A stretch of 64,000 nt of DNA from Brevibacillus aydinogluensis (GCF_031954365.1 NZ_JAUSVZ010000002.1); one strand, 5' to 3'; positions 7,456-16,621 are shown, numbered from the stretch's first letter. Made by a program: numbers and translations. Notes: a model not told the origin generated them from the sequence alone.

Positions 7456-8787
7456 CTACAGCAGATCGGCCGCCAACTGCGCCAGCACGCTGCGTTCCCC
7501 TTTTTCCAGCTTGATATGGCCCGCCAGCTTTTGCGTCTTGAACATCTCCACCACGTAGGTCAGTCCGTTGTTGCTCTCGTCCAGATAGGGGTGGTCGATC
7601 TGCTCCGGGTCTCCCATGAGCACAATTTTTGACCCTTCGCCGACCCGGGTCAGGATCGTCTTCACCTCGTGTTTGGTCAAGTTCTGCGCCTCGTCGATAA
7701 TGATGAACTGACCGGGAATGGAGCGTCCGCGAATGTACGTCAGTGCCTCCACCTGGATGCTTCCCATGCCGGCGAGGATCTTGTCCAGATCACCCGGGTG
7801 CTTGGTATTAAACAAATATTCCAAATTATCGTAAATCGGCTGCATCCACGGCCGCAGTTTCTCTTCCTTTTCCCCGGGGAGAAAGCCAATATCTTTTCCC
7901 AGTGGGACAATGGGTCTGGCCACCAGCAGCTTCTTGTACGTCTGCAGGTCCTCGATCTGCAACAGCCCCGCCGCCAGCGCCAGGAGTGTTTTGCCGGTAC
8001 CAGCCTTGCCCGTCATGGTGACAAGCGGAATCTCCTCCCGCAGCAGCAGTTCCATGGCCATGCGCTGCTGCACGTTGCGGGCGCGAATGCCCCAGACCGG
8101 ATCGTCGCTCGTCACCAACATCTCCAGCGTCCTGCCTTCTGCGTCCACTTTGCCGATCGCGGAGATCGAGGGATTGATCTCGTCTTTTAAAATCAGGAAC
8201 TGGTGCGGAAAAAACCGGGTATTGGGAAAACAGGCTGACAGGTTCAGCTTGCGGGAGGCGTAGTACGTTTGAATGATGTGGGAAGCCACTGTCAGCTTTT
8301 CGCAACCAGCATAAATACTGGAGTGCTCGACGACGCGGTCGGACAGGAAATCTTCCGCTTTCAGGCCGAGCGCGTCCGCCTTTACCCGCATCAGGGCATC
8401 TTTGCTGACGAGAATGACGGGACGAGGGCTTGGGGACAGGTTTTCCTCTTCCTGCAGATTTAGCGCTACGGCCAAAATCCGGTTGTCGTTTGTAAATTCT
8501 GTAAATTGCTTCTGCAGCTTGTGAAGCGATGAGTGATTCAACTCTACGCGAAACAGACCGCCTGTCTCCAGCGTAATGCCCTGATGCAGATGGCCCAGTT
8601 CGCGAAAACTGTCCAACAATCTCGACACGTAACGGGCATTACGGCCAATTTCATCCATATAGCGCTTTTTGGAATCAATTTCTTCCAATACCACGGCGGG
8701 TAGGACGATCTCATTGTCCGCAAAGGAGAACATCGCCCGCGGATCTTGCAGGAGTACGTTGGTGTCCAGTACGTAGATTTTCTTCAA
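7456..8787 (-). CDS. ylaK: PIN-PhoH family protein YlaK
   Basis: The 443-residue protein joins an N-terminal PIN-type ribonuclease domain (VLDTNVLLQDP, residues 5-15, then EEIDSKKRYMDEIG, with acidic residues for metal binding) to a C-terminal PhoH ATPase domain with Walker A GKAGTGKT (about residue 260) and Walker B IIIDEAQN. Such PhoH2 proteins have been reported as RNA helicase/ribonucleases in mycobacteria. It matches B. subtilis YlaK in domain order and in being next to ylaJ, here divergent. An acceptable site (GGCGAG) precedes the ATG. Confidence 0.9.
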   Translation of the reverse strand: MKKIYVLDTNVLLQDPRAMFSFADNEIVLPAVVLEEIDSKKRYMDEIGRNARYVSRLLDSFRELGHLHQGITLETGGLFRVELNHSSLHKLQKQFTEFTNDNRILAVALNLQEEENLSPSPRPVILVSKDALMRVKADALGLKAEDFLSDRVVEHSSIYAGCEKLTVASHIIQTYYASRKLNLSACFPNTRFFPHQFLILKDEINPSISAIGKVDAEGRTLEMLVTSDDPVWGIRARNVQQRMAMELLLREEIPLVTMTGKAGTGKTLLALAAGLLQIEDLQTYKKLLVARPIVPLGKDIGFLPGEKEEKLRPWMQPIYDNLEYLFNTKHPGDLDKILAGMGSIQVEALTYIRGRSIPGQFIIIDEAQNLTKHEVKTILTRVGEGSKIVLMGDPEQIDHPYLDESNNGLTYVVEMFKTQKLAGHIKLEKGERSVLAQLAADLL

Positions 8788-8988
8788 AGTCTCGCCTCCT
8801 ATTACCCATCTTCTCTATTATATGCAGTTGGGGACCGGATGCTCTGCTGTCCGAACGCGATGTATTACAGTGTATGACAAGGGGTGGACGGATAGACGAG
8901 AGGCAGAAGAATGAAAACGGGGCAGGCAGAACACAATACGACTAACCATCACCTGTACCGCAGCAATCCAGGGAAAGGAAGTATGACC

Positions 8989-9591
8989 GTGAAACGGACA
9001 GCGATCTATGTACTGAGCGTCAGCCTGCTCCTCTCCGCCTGCATGACGAACAACAAGCCTCCGGCCAACCAGGCGGCTCCGCAGCCCGGCCAAACTGTGC
9101 CGGAAACGCAGCGCGTCCAGCAAACCGCCCCGTCCCCAACCTACAACCAGTCGCCGCAGGCAACCGCTGAACGGCTGGTGCGCCTGGCCACGCGGGTGAA
9201 AAACGTCAATGACGCGACGGCGGTGGTCCTGGGCAAGTGGGCGGTCGTCGGCATTGATGTCAACGCCCATCTGGATCGGCCGGAAGTGGGCGTGATCAAA
9301 TACTCGGTGGCGGAAGCGCTGAAAGAAGACCCCCAAGGGGCGAACGCCATCGTCACGGCCGACCCCGATATCGTGCAGCGGCTGCGGGAAATGGCTGCTG
9401 ACATCCAACGCGGTCGTCCCGTGACCGGCTTGGCCGAAGAACTGGCGGACATCGTCGGGAGGCTCATGCCGCAGCTGCCGCGCGACGTGCAAAAACGGGA
9501 AGAGACGCCTACCAGGGAAAACGAACAGCGGATCAACAAAAGCGGCAACTCCAAACCGCAGGGAAATGAAAAAATCCCGGTGAACCGCTGA
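8989..9591 (+). CDS. ylaJ: YhcN/YlaJ-type sporulation lipoprotein
   Basis: The roughly 200-residue protein has a lipoprotein signal (VSLLLSAC lipobox) and the YhcN/YlaJ domain, seen as AERLVRLATRVKNVNDATAVV then WAVVGIDVNAHLDR and KYSVAEAL. Members are membrane-anchored proteins of the forespore or spore. The C-terminal tail is charged and low in complexity. AAGGAAG sits seven bases before GTG 8989; ATG 8983 is in frame but too close to that site. Its neighbour ylaK supports the assignment. Confidence 0.85.
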   Translation: MKRTAIYVLSVSLLLSACMTNNKPPANQAAPQPGQTVPETQRVQQTAPSPTYNQSPQATAERLVRLATRVKNVNDATAVVLGKWAVVGIDVNAHLDRPEVGVIKYSVAEALKEDPQGANAIVTADPDIVQRLREMAADIQRGRPVTGLAEELADIVGRLMPQLPRDVQKREETPTRENEQRINKSGNSKPQGNEKIPVNR

Positions 9592-9608
9592 CCATCGTCC
9601 GAAACAAT

Positions 9609-9649
9609 ACAGGCATTTTCCGGGCTTACGCCCAGGAAAATGCCTGTTT
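9609..9649 (+). terminator. Bidirectional terminator overlapping the metC 3' end
   Basis: ACAGGCATTTTCC and GGAAAATGCCTGT form a 13-bp stem around the metC stop codon at 9626. The right arm is the metC coding end, so the gene itself encodes half of the hairpin. Confidence 0.7.
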
Positions 9650-10813
9650 GTCGTCTGCCACCTGCTCTGCGGGTCCAAGCGCGTCCAATGCCTGCTCCAG
9701 GTCTTGAAGCAGGTCGACAGCGTCCTCCAGGCCCGCGGAGAGACGGATCAGTCCGTCCGTAATTCCACGCCGCTTACGCTCTGCGGGCGGCATGGCGGCA
9801 TGGGACATCATCGCCGGATAGGAAAGAATCGTTTCGACCGCACCCAGACTGACGGCGACAATCGGAAGCTTGACGCGGTCAAACAGCGCTTTGGCCCGCT
9901 CGCGGCTGCCCACGTCAAAGGAGAGTACCGCCCCGTGTCCGCTCGCCTGCCGGTTTTGCAGGTCATGACCGTCGTGTTCCGGCAATCCGGTGTAGTAGAC
10001 GCGGCTGACCGCCGGGTGTGTGGAAAGCCAGCGGGCCAGCTTTTCCGCCGTCTGCGTGCTGACGTCCAGACGCGCTTTCAAGGACTTCAAGCCGCGCAGC
10101 ACCAGCCAGGAATCCTGCACGCCGAGGATCGCTCCCATGCCGTTTTGGATCATGTAGAGCTGCTCACCCAATGCCGCCTCCTTGGTCACGGCCAACCCGG
10201 CCACGACGTCACTGTGGCCGCCGATGAACTTGGTCGCGCTGTGGATCACCACGTCCGCGCCCAGCTCCAGAGGCCGCTGATAGTACGGCGTCATAAACGT
10301 ATTGTCCACGATCACCAGCAGTCCCCGCTGTTTCGCCAGCGCGCAGACAGCGGCGATGTCCGTCACTTTCAGCGTCGGGTTGGACGGAGTTTCCAGGTAG
10401 ATGCCCTTGGTCTCGGGACGGATGGCTGCTTCCACCTGCTCCAACGACGTGGTATCGACAAAGCTGACGGCGATCCCCATGCGGGACAGAACATTGGTCA
10501 AGAAGCGGTAGGTGCCGCCGTATACGTCCTCCGCCACCACGACGTGATCTCCGGCGGAGAACAGCATGAACACACTGGAGATGGCCGCCATACCGGAAGC
10601 AAAGGCGAATCCGCGCTCGCCTCCCTCCAAAACGGCGATTGCCTCTTCCAACGCATGCCGTGTGGGATTGCCCGAACGGGCGTAATCGTAAACGACGGGC
10701 CGGTCCAGATCAGCCTGGTGAAAGGTGGACGCCTGATAAATGGGCACCGAGGCCGCCCCTGTCACCGGGTCGATACAACTGGTGCCGTGCAGCAGTTTGG
10801 TGGCAAACTTCAT
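9626..10813 (-). CDS. metC: Cystathionine beta-lyase
   Basis: This 395-residue Cys/Met metabolism PLP enzyme should cleave cystathionine to homocysteine, pyruvate and ammonia. Seen: the substrate/PLP motif DYARSGNPTRHALE, SGMAAISS, the DNTFMTP segment and the Schiff-base lysine in SATKFIGGHSD (about residue 195). The order metI-metC in one operon, as in B. subtilis metIC, is the main reason to call this one the lyase. The start overlaps the metI stop in ATGA, and GGAGGG lies upstream, so the two are translationally coupled. Controlled by the SAM riboswitch upstream of metI. Confidence 0.88.
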   Translation of the reverse strand: MKFATKLLHGTSCIDPVTGAASVPIYQASTFHQADLDRPVVYDYARSGNPTRHALEEAIAVLEGGERGFAFASGMAAISSVFMLFSAGDHVVVAEDVYGGTYRFLTNVLSRMGIAVSFVDTTSLEQVEAAIRPETKGIYLETPSNPTLKVTDIAAVCALAKQRGLLVIVDNTFMTPYYQRPLELGADVVIHSATKFIGGHSDVVAGLAVTKEAALGEQLYMIQNGMGAILGVQDSWLVLRGLKSLKARLDVSTQTAEKLARWLSTHPAVSRVYYTGLPEHDGHDLQNRQASGHGAVLSFDVGSRERAKALFDRVKLPIVAVSLGAVETILSYPAMMSHAAMPPAERKRRGITDGLIRLSAGLEDAVDLLQDLEQALDALGPAEQVADDKQAFSWA

Positions 10814-11976
10814 CGTACGCTCCCTCCCGTCAGTGAGAGACTTGCATCCAGAGCCTGACACACGTCAGCGATCAGGTCGTCGGGATGTTCGATCCCGACC
10901 GACAGCCGCAGCAGCCGGTCGCACACGCCCACGTACTCGCGAATCTCTTGCGGGATGTCGGCATGCGTCTGCGTCGCCGGATAGGTGCACAGCGACTCCA
11001 CGCCGCCCAGGCTTTCCGCAAACGATATGATCCGTAAGCTCTCCAGAAACGGCGCCACCTGTTCAGCCGAGCGCAGGCGGAACGAAACCATCCCGCTGAA
11101 CCCGCTGGCCTGCCTGCACTGCACCTCATAACCGGGATGCTCCGGCAAACCGGGATAATAAACGTCCGTCACGGCAGGGTGTTCCCGCAATGTCTTTACA
11201 ATCGCCAAGGCATTTGTCTGATGGCGTTCCATTCGCAGAGCCAGCGTCTTCATCCCCCGCAGCAGCAGCCAACAGTCCTGCGGCCCCAGCACCGCTCCGA
11301 TCGAATTGTGCAAAAACCGGATTTTTTCGGACAACTCTTCACCCTTTGTGACGATCAATCCAGCGAGGACGTCGTTGTGGCCGCCGAGGTATTTGGTCGC
11401 GCTGTGCAGCACCAGGTCAGCCCCCAACTCCAGCGGCCGCTGACAGAACGGCGTCATGAACGTGTTGTCCACAATGGTCAACAGCCCGTTTCGCTTGGCC
11501 ACCTCTGCCACCGCCGCGATGTCGGTGATCTGCATCAGGGGATTGGTCGGCGTTTCCACAAAAACAGCCCGCGTCTCCGGGCAGATTGCTTCTTCCAGAT
11601 TCTTCACGTCACGCAGGTCGACATAGCTGAAGCGAAGTCCGTAACGTGAGAGCACCTGCTCGAACAACCGGTACGTCCCGCCGTACAGATCGAGCGATAC
11701 GACCAGGTGATCTCCCTGGGAGAACAGTCCCATGACCGTATGTATCGCGGCCATGCCGGAAGCACAGGCAAACCCGGCGTCTCCCCCTTCCGCTTCGGCA
11801 ATCGTCTGCTCCAGCACGGTCCGGGTCGGGTTGGCTGTGCGCGTGTAATCGTACCCCGTGCTCTGCCCGAGGGCGGGATGGCGATACGCGGTGGCGTTGT
11901 AAACGGGAAAGCTGATTGCGCCGGTCCGCTCGTCTTTGGCGACGCCCGCCTGCACCAATTTTGTCTCCAGATGCAT
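10810..11976 (-). CDS. metI: Cystathionine gamma-synthase / O-acylhomoserine thiolyase
   Basis: This 388-residue PLP enzyme joins an O-acylhomoserine to cysteine (or sulfide). The family motifs are DYTRTANPTRTVLE, SGMAAIHTV, DNTFMTPF and the PLP lysine in HSATKYLGGHND. About the same length as the B. subtilis MetI. GGAGGGAGA precedes the ATG at 11976, and the extension to 12012 would overlap the riboswitch terminator. First gene of the metI-metC operon. Confidence 0.88.
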   Translation of the reverse strand: MHLETKLVQAGVAKDERTGAISFPVYNATAYRHPALGQSTGYDYTRTANPTRTVLEQTIAEAEGGDAGFACASGMAAIHTVMGLFSQGDHLVVSLDLYGGTYRLFEQVLSRYGLRFSYVDLRDVKNLEEAICPETRAVFVETPTNPLMQITDIAAVAEVAKRNGLLTIVDNTFMTPFCQRPLELGADLVLHSATKYLGGHNDVLAGLIVTKGEELSEKIRFLHNSIGAVLGPQDCWLLLRGMKTLALRMERHQTNALAIVKTLREHPAVTDVYYPGLPEHPGYEVQCRQASGFSGMVSFRLRSAEQVAPFLESLRIISFAESLGGVESLCTYPATQTHADIPQEIREYVGVCDRLLRLSVGIEHPDDLIADVCQALDASLSLTGGSVR

Positions 11977-12012
11977 ATGGATCTCTCCCTCCAACAAAAT
12001 GACCGAGGGCAT

Positions 12013-12049
12013 TAAAAAAAGCCCTCTTTTCTCTGAAAAGAAGGCTTTG
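12013..12049 (-). terminator. Expression-platform terminator of the SAM riboswitch
   Basis: On the minus strand AAAGCCTTCTTTTC-aga-GAAAAGAGGGC runs into a T tract, between the aptamer and the metI start. Confidence 0.85.
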
Positions 12050-12071
12050 TTTACGCGTACGTAAGCAAATC

Positions 12072-12186
12072 CTTCTCATCTTTCAGAGCGTTACACTCTG
12101 CAGGAATTAGCACCAGTATCCCCTTGTACAGGTGATTGGTTGCCGGGCATCATCGGGCCAGTCCCTCCGCCTCTCTGGATAAGAAG
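12072..12186 (-). promoter_or_regulatory. SAM-I riboswitch (S-box) aptamer
   Basis: The minus strand reads CTTCTTATCCAGAG, then GGCGGAGGGACTGGCCC, GATGATGCCCGGCAACC, and near the 3' end GATGAGAAG, which pairs with the opening CTTCTTATC as helix P1. These are the hallmark S-box segments. High SAM should favour the terminator at 12013-12049 and switch off metI-metC. Confidence 0.97.
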
Positions 12187-12207
12187 TTTGCTATGCAATT
12201 TGCAATT

Positions 12208-12248
12208 GGTTGACCTTATACTACCGAAATCGGCAGTACCTGTCAACC
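12208..12248 (-). promoter_or_regulatory. met operon promoter inside two nested inverted repeats
   Basis: Minus strand: TTGACA (12246-12241), 17 bases, TAGTAT (12223-12218). The spacer holds ACTGCCGA-tt-TCGGTAGT (12220-12237) and the whole promoter is flanked by GGTTGAC/GTCAACC (12208-12214 and 12242-12248). This arrangement suggests a repressor operator in addition to the riboswitch. Confidence 0.7.
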
Positions 12249-12274
12249 TGTTTTTCATTATGCTGGTAACCCGA

Positions 12275-12733
12275 TCACGTTGCGTTTTTCAATGCGGTCA
12301 TCACCTGGTTGTCCAGTTTGCTGGCCGCTTTTTTGTCGTACGTCTTTTCATATTGGGGCTCGACCGAGATGCGGGAGCCGTAGAACATCACGTCGCGAAC
12401 GGCCTCGATGGCCACTTCCACCATCGCCAGCTTCAGCGGGACATTCTCCATCCGTTCCGTCTTGATCGTCGCCCTGCCGTTGATGGCATAGGAGGAACCG
12501 GCCCCGATCAAGTGCAGCACGACCTGCGGTTCCTTGGCAATGTTGGCCAAAATACGAGAGCGGTTGTCTACGGCGAAACGGATCAACTGCGGCGTCGGCG
12601 CAAACGTCCAGGAAAGGGAACTGAGCGACGGAGCGCCGGACTCGTGGTCAATCGTTCCGAGTGTGACAAAACGCTCCTGCTGCAAAAGCGCGAACAGTTC
12701 CTCCGAAAGCGTTTGGGAAACGGTTTCAGCCAT
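12275..12733 (-). CDS. Pyridoxamine 5'-phosphate oxidase-like split-barrel protein
   Basis: The 152-residue protein has the FMN-binding split-barrel pattern of the PNPOx-like family (RFVTLGTIDHESGAPSLSSLSW near the start, then IRFAVDNRSRILANI and VVLHLIG). These small proteins bind flavin, F420 or haem; the ligand cannot be deduced. The ATG at 12733 follows AAGGAGGC. The gene is divergent from the DUF5665 protein. Confidence 0.75.
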   Translation of the reverse strand: MAETVSQTLSEELFALLQQERFVTLGTIDHESGAPSLSSLSWTFAPTPQLIRFAVDNRSRILANIAKEPQVVLHLIGAGSSYAINGRATIKTERMENVPLKLAMVEVAIEAVRDVMFYGSRISVEPQYEKTYDKKAASKLDNQVMTALKNAT

Positions 12734-12883
12734 TCCGATGCCTCCTTGAAAAGGGAATGTACGTCTATTGTACCTACCCGCCTGGCGATAGGCAAACCTT
12801 TCCGTCCAACACCTTGCTTCTCACCCGTTTTTTTCCTACACTGATACGTAACGGGAACGAATGCAAGACAGGAGGAGAGCCGC

Positions 12884-13216
12884 ATGCCCCCATCCCCCAC
12901 CGACCGCTTGCTGGCCAAGATCGACAAGCTGCTGGCAGAGCTGCAGGAAGTGCGCAAACTGAACGAACGGATGGACAAAATCGCCCTCTTTCTGGAGGAT
13001 ATCCGCCTCGCCGACGTGATTCAAAATTATACAGCCCCGAGCAAGCTGCTGTGGATCAACTTCCTCGCAGGTCTTGCCCGAGGCCTGGGATTGACGATCG
13101 GTACGGCCATCGTCCTGGTGCTGCTCGGCTCTTTTCTCAGCCAGTTCCTGTCAGTCCCGATTATCGGCGATTACATCCGCCAATTGATCGATTACGTGCA
13201 GGCCTATCGACAGTAA
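12884..13216 (+). CDS. DUF5665-type membrane protein
   Basis: The 110-residue protein has an N-terminal helical region (residues 5-35), then NYTAPSKLLWINFLAGLARGLGLTIG leading into one membrane helix (about 62-85), as in the DUF5665 family. Function unknown. AGGAGGAG precedes the ATG. It ends four bases before the converging gene on the other strand. Confidence 0.7.
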   Translation: MPPSPTDRLLAKIDKLLAELQEVRKLNERMDKIALFLEDIRLADVIQNYTAPSKLLWINFLAGLARGLGLTIGTAIVLVLLGSFLSQFLSVPIIGDYIRQLIDYVQAYRQ

Positions 13217-13219
13217 GCC

Positions 13220-14518
13220 TTATTTGTGATCGTCGTCATCACCGTGCTTTTTCCCATTGCCGTTGCCTTTCGGTCCCTTATCCTTGTCTTTTCCCTTGTC
13301 TTTGCCTTTTTCATCGTCATCGCCGTTGACCGGCTTGTTGTGCGGGATGTCGGCTTTGGCCACAAGTTTGCCGTCCAGGTACAGCTCGAGGTGGACTGCT
13401 TTCGCGCTGTACGAGCGATCGTGGTACTTCAGCTTCGCCTCAAACCGGCCGTCTTTCACTTTCACCTCGTGCTTTTTGCCGTCCGGCGCCACGACGTACA
13501 GCTTCACCTTGCCCTTGCCGTTCAGGCCGTCAATGCTTCCTTTCACGCGAACCTGTTTTTCCTTGGCATTGATCGTTGCGGTTCCCTCGATGCGGTAGCT
13601 GTGCGGCTTGTCAGCGGCGTTGATTACCTTCAGCTCCACGGATTCGGAATCGATTTTCTTGCCGTCTTTGTAAGCTGCGATCAACACCTTGCCTTTGCCG
13701 GCCTGTACGTCCTTCAGGCTGACAGAGAAAGAGCCGACGCCTTGCCACAGCTTTTTCACGTTCGCTTCTTTGGATTTGCCGTTGTACGTGACGACCACCT
13801 TGTCCGCTTCCTGGCTGATGATGCCGTTTACTTTCAGTTCCTGTTTCTTCTCATCCAACAGAGCCAAGGTGTGAATCAGCACGTCGGCCTGCACGACAGT
13901 TCCCGTGTTTACCTGCACCTTGCGGGTGTCCACCAGCTTGTCGTCCACGTACGCCTTGACTGTCGCGTACTGCGGCGTGGCGCTTACGATCGCCGTAAAG
14001 CTGACCGTGAAGGTATCCTCCGCAGTGGGAATCACTTCGATCGTGCCGCCGTTTGGCTTTTCGACGACTACTTTGGTCACATGTTCCGACACTTTCCCTT
14101 TCAGGTACGTAATTGTGTCGCGGGTCTCCGGTTTCACGCTGATGAAACCTTGTTCGTTGACGTCAAAACGGACTTCCAGGTAGATGTCGGCGTAGTGTTC
14201 GCGGTAGACGCGCTCCCACTCTTCCGGATGTTCCTCGATGTACGTCCGCAATTTGGCGTCCAGCCCGATCTCTTTTACGACCAGATACAGGTGGTCGGCC
14301 TGCGTTTTCAACAGCATGTTCAGCGTCGCCGGATCGTTTGCCGCCAGCTTTTTCAGATTGTATCGGGTGACGTGTTTGCTTTCATCGTTCATGACAACTT
14401 TGGTGCTGTTTGTTGCGGGTACGGGGGTGCTCGCATCTGCCAGGAGCGGAGTCACTCCCCCGATGATCGCCGCGGCAGTCACGACTGCCAATACGGGCTT
14501 GGTTCCTATTTTCTTCAT
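13220..14518 (-). CDS. Secreted protein with charged low-complexity tail
   Basis: The 432-residue protein has a signal peptide (KKIGTKPVLAVVTAAAIIGG, cleavage near LADAS, about residue 29), several beta-rich repeats of about 90 residues (for example YATVKAYVDDKLVDTRKV and KGKVLIAAYKDGKKIDSESV), and a tail rich in Asp, Gly and Lys from about residue 400. No enzyme motif or cell-wall sorting signal is visible. The polar tail could bind metal or wall polymer; that is a guess. It has a good GGAGAAG site. Confidence 0.65.
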   Translation of the reverse strand: MKKIGTKPVLAVVTAAAIIGGVTPLLADASTPVPATNSTKVVMNDESKHVTRYNLKKLAANDPATLNMLLKTQADHLYLVVKEIGLDAKLRTYIEEHPEEWERVYREHYADIYLEVRFDVNEQGFISVKPETRDTITYLKGKVSEHVTKVVVEKPNGGTIEVIPTAEDTFTVSFTAIVSATPQYATVKAYVDDKLVDTRKVQVNTGTVVQADVLIHTLALLDEKKQELKVNGIISQEADKVVVTYNGKSKEANVKKLWQGVGSFSVSLKDVQAGKGKVLIAAYKDGKKIDSESVELKVINAADKPHSYRIEGTATINAKEKQVRVKGSIDGLNGKGKVKLYVVAPDGKKHEVKVKDGRFEAKLKYHDRSYSAKAVHLELYLDGKLVAKADIPHNKPVNGDDDEKGKDKGKDKDKGPKGNGNGKKHGDDDDHK

Positions 14519-14641
14519 GCTGCCTTCTCCTCTCTATGTAGTTCCTGCCCTGGACACCCTAACAGACGACAGGTTTCCTGCAAAGGTTGCAGTTACGGCT
14601 AAAAACGGGGGATGCCGAGACCAGATTGGGACAAACGACAC

Positions 14642-14671
14642 AAAAAAACCCCGCCTCTGGCGGAGACGGGG
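14642..14671 (-). terminator. Terminator, minus strand
   Basis: CCCCGTCTCCG-ccag-AGGCGGGG followed on the minus strand by TTTTTTTG; ends the nfo-ylaH-14724 operon. Confidence 0.85.
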
Positions 14672-14723
14672 ATAATGCTGAAGTCCCAACCGTTCTTTCG
14701 TTCGGCGGAGCCTCATGCCGGTT

Positions 14724-14996
14724 CTACTCGTTATACCGGGGTTCGTTTTCGATTGCAGCCAAAAGCGATTCCGCTTCCTCCGAGGGATAGCGGCGTTCCC
14801 AGACTTCGTCGGGGAAGACGCAGCGAACCACGTACCAGTCCCCTTCGCGGCGATACTCGCATTCCGATGCCTGGTGGTCCTCTCTCAGGATGTCCGCGAA
14901 AAATGCTGCCGTATCCAGAGCGGACCGGTCATCCGGCCGGGCGTCGGCGACGATTTGAATCTGCAGCCAGTTGTAGAGCGCATCCTCCCGCTTCAC
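14724..14996 (-). CDS. Hypothetical protein, 90 residues
   Basis: A small acidic protein with no known motif (contains NWLQIQIVADARPDD and WYVVRCVFPDEVWERRYPSEE). Starts at GTG 14996 after GAGGGAA. It is the last gene of an apparent operon with nfo and ylaH, separated from ylaH by 10 bases. Confidence 0.6.
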   Translation of the reverse strand: MKREDALYNWLQIQIVADARPDDRSALDTAAFFADILREDHQASECEYRREGDWYVVRCVFPDEVWERRYPSEEAESLLAAIENEPRYNE

Positions 14997-15006
14997 GACG
15001 GTTCCC

Positions 15007-15333
15007 TCACTTCCCGCTGCGTTCTCCCGGCTTGTTCCGCATCTTGACGATCACCAGAATGGCAACGGCGACCAAAAGTGCGCTTTTCACCGGGAGCTGC
15101 ACGTCCAGAATGGCAAAAATCAATGCGCCGATAAAGAGCAGCACATACAACAGGAGCGTTTTCAGAATCGGCATGCGCCAGCGGGTGGCAAACCCGAGAT
15201 AGTACACGATGATCAACTCGACAAAAATGATCCAGGTGCGGTAGTGGTCCGCCCACAAGCGGAAGCTGTCGTACGCCGACAGCTGGTCCGGTGCGGCTGG
15301 TGAATAGGTGGAGGCAAGCTCAAACCACTCCAT
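15007..15333 (-). CDS. ylaH: YlaH-like membrane protein
   Basis: The 108-residue protein has about three hydrophobic segments (residues 34-50, 56-75 and 80-97): WIIFVELIIVYYLGFATRW, LKTLLLYVLLFIGALIFAIL and SALLVAVAILVIVKMR. This matches the YlaH-like family (PF14036). Its GGAGGGG site lies across the nfo stop, three bases away, so it is coupled to nfo. Function unknown. Confidence 0.75.
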   Translation of the reverse strand: MEWFELASTYSPAAPDQLSAYDSFRLWADHYRTWIIFVELIIVYYLGFATRWRMPILKTLLLYVLLFIGALIFAILDVQLPVKSALLVAVAILVIVKMRNKPGERSGK

Positions 15334-15336
15334 GCG

Positions 15337-16197
15337 TCACCCCTCCTGCCCCGCAGCGTCCAGGCCCTCGCGGCGCAGTTCGTGCAGGTACACCATCTCG
15401 TCTGCGTACTCCCGTTCGTCTTCCACTGGGGTTTCCAATACAACCGGCAGGTGCTGGAGTTTGTCGCTCACCAGGAATTTGGCCAGCGCTTCACTGCCAA
15501 TCTCCCCTTTGCCGATTTTTTCGTGGCGGTCTTTCCGGCTGGCAAAAGGGGCCTTGCTGTCGTTGAAGTGGATCGCCACCAGGTGCTCCAGATAGCCTGT
15601 CCGCTCCATCTCTTCCAGCAGGTCGTCAAACGTCTCTCCTCTCCACTGCCCGGCGGCAAAGGCGTGGCACGTGTCAAAGCAGAACCCGATTTTCTCGGGG
15701 AAACGGGTGGCGGCGCGAATCTCCATCAGATCCCGGATCGTCAGTCCCAGTTCGGAGCCTTGGCCAGCCGTGTTTTCCAGCAGGAGCTTGACCGGACCGT
15801 CGTACTGCTCCAGAATCAGGTCCAACGTCTCTACCATTCGTTTTGTCCCGTATTCTTCCCCTTCGCCGACGTGCTTGCCGCAGTGCACCACGGCGCCGAC
15901 CGCCCCGTAGGCTTCGGCAATATGCAAATCTTCCAAAATCGAGCGAATCGTCACTTCCTGCAGATCCGGCTTGGGCGTAGACAGGTTGGTGATGTAGGGG
16001 GTGTGGCAGACCAGGGTGAGATCGTGCTTTTGCAGCAGGTCCACCCCTTTGGTCGCGTCCCGGTAGTCAATTTTTTTCGGGCGCAGACCGCGCGGGTTCT
16101 TCGTAAACACCTGCAGCGATTCCGCCCCCAGCTCAATGGCGCGCAGGACTGCTTGTTCCAGTCCCTTGCCAACGCTGATATGGCATCCGATTTTCAA
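15337..16197 (-). CDS. nfo: Endonuclease IV (deoxyribonuclease IV)
   Basis: The roughly 286-residue TIM-barrel AP endonuclease acts in base-excision repair at abasic sites and 3' blocked ends. Zinc ligands are seen in HCGKH, LLLENTAGQGSELG, FCFDTCHAFAAG, HFNDSK plus DRHEKIGKGEIG, and LETP. The N terminus KIGCHISVGKGL is typical. A TTG at 16197 with GGGAG about ten bases upstream gives the usual start (LKIGCH); an ATG at 16230 is in frame but has no ribosome site, so the start is moderately sure. Confidence 0.92.
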   Translation of the reverse strand: MKIGCHISVGKGLEQAVLRAIELGAESLQVFTKNPRGLRPKKIDYRDATKGVDLLQKHDLTLVCHTPYITNLSTPKPDLQEVTIRSILEDLHIAEAYGAVGAVVHCGKHVGEGEEYGTKRMVETLDLILEQYDGPVKLLLENTAGQGSELGLTIRDLMEIRAATRFPEKIGFCFDTCHAFAAGQWRGETFDDLLEEMERTGYLEHLVAIHFNDSKAPFASRKDRHEKIGKGEIGSEALAKFLVSDKLQHLPVVLETPVEDEREYADEMVYLHELRREGLDAAGQEG

Positions 16198-16356
16198 TCT
16201 GGTTTCACTCCCACGATAAAATCTGTCCATTTAACTTTATCAGTTGGCCCGTGCTCTGTCAAAATGAGAACCCTGCGCATGCAGCAGTATCATAAAACCC
16301 AATCCGTCCGCTTACCTATGAAGTAGTGACCATTCAGCAGAGCGGGAGGGAAACGG

Positions 16357-16587
16357 GTGAAACATGCACAAGCGATGGCCAGCGTGCAATTTTTGCAGGA
16401 GCGGTTCGCCTACCGCACCATGTACGACTCGGTGAGAAAAAGCGGACTGGGCCAAGTGCGAACGATTGTGGTGCAAAACCAGGACGGCGTAGTCCGTGTC
16501 CTGCAAAGCACCGTGCGAAACGGAACAGAATCGCTGCAGCAGATCATCCTCGCCGAGGAAGAACTAAACATCCTGAAACAGCTGTAG
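16357..16587 (+). CDS. Hypothetical protein, 76 residues
   Basis: A small basic-to-neutral protein (KHAQAMASVQFLQERFAYR at the start, ending AEEELNILKQL). I do not recognise it. GGGAGG lies six bases before GTG 16357, and the frame is followed by a terminator shared with typA, both of which argue that it is a real gene. Confidence 0.55.
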   Translation: MKHAQAMASVQFLQERFAYRTMYDSVRKSGLGQVRTIVVQNQDGVVRVLQSTVRNGTESLQQIILAEEELNILKQL

Positions 16588-16621
16588 CCAATCCCACGAA
16601 CAAACCGCATGACGGAAAAAA

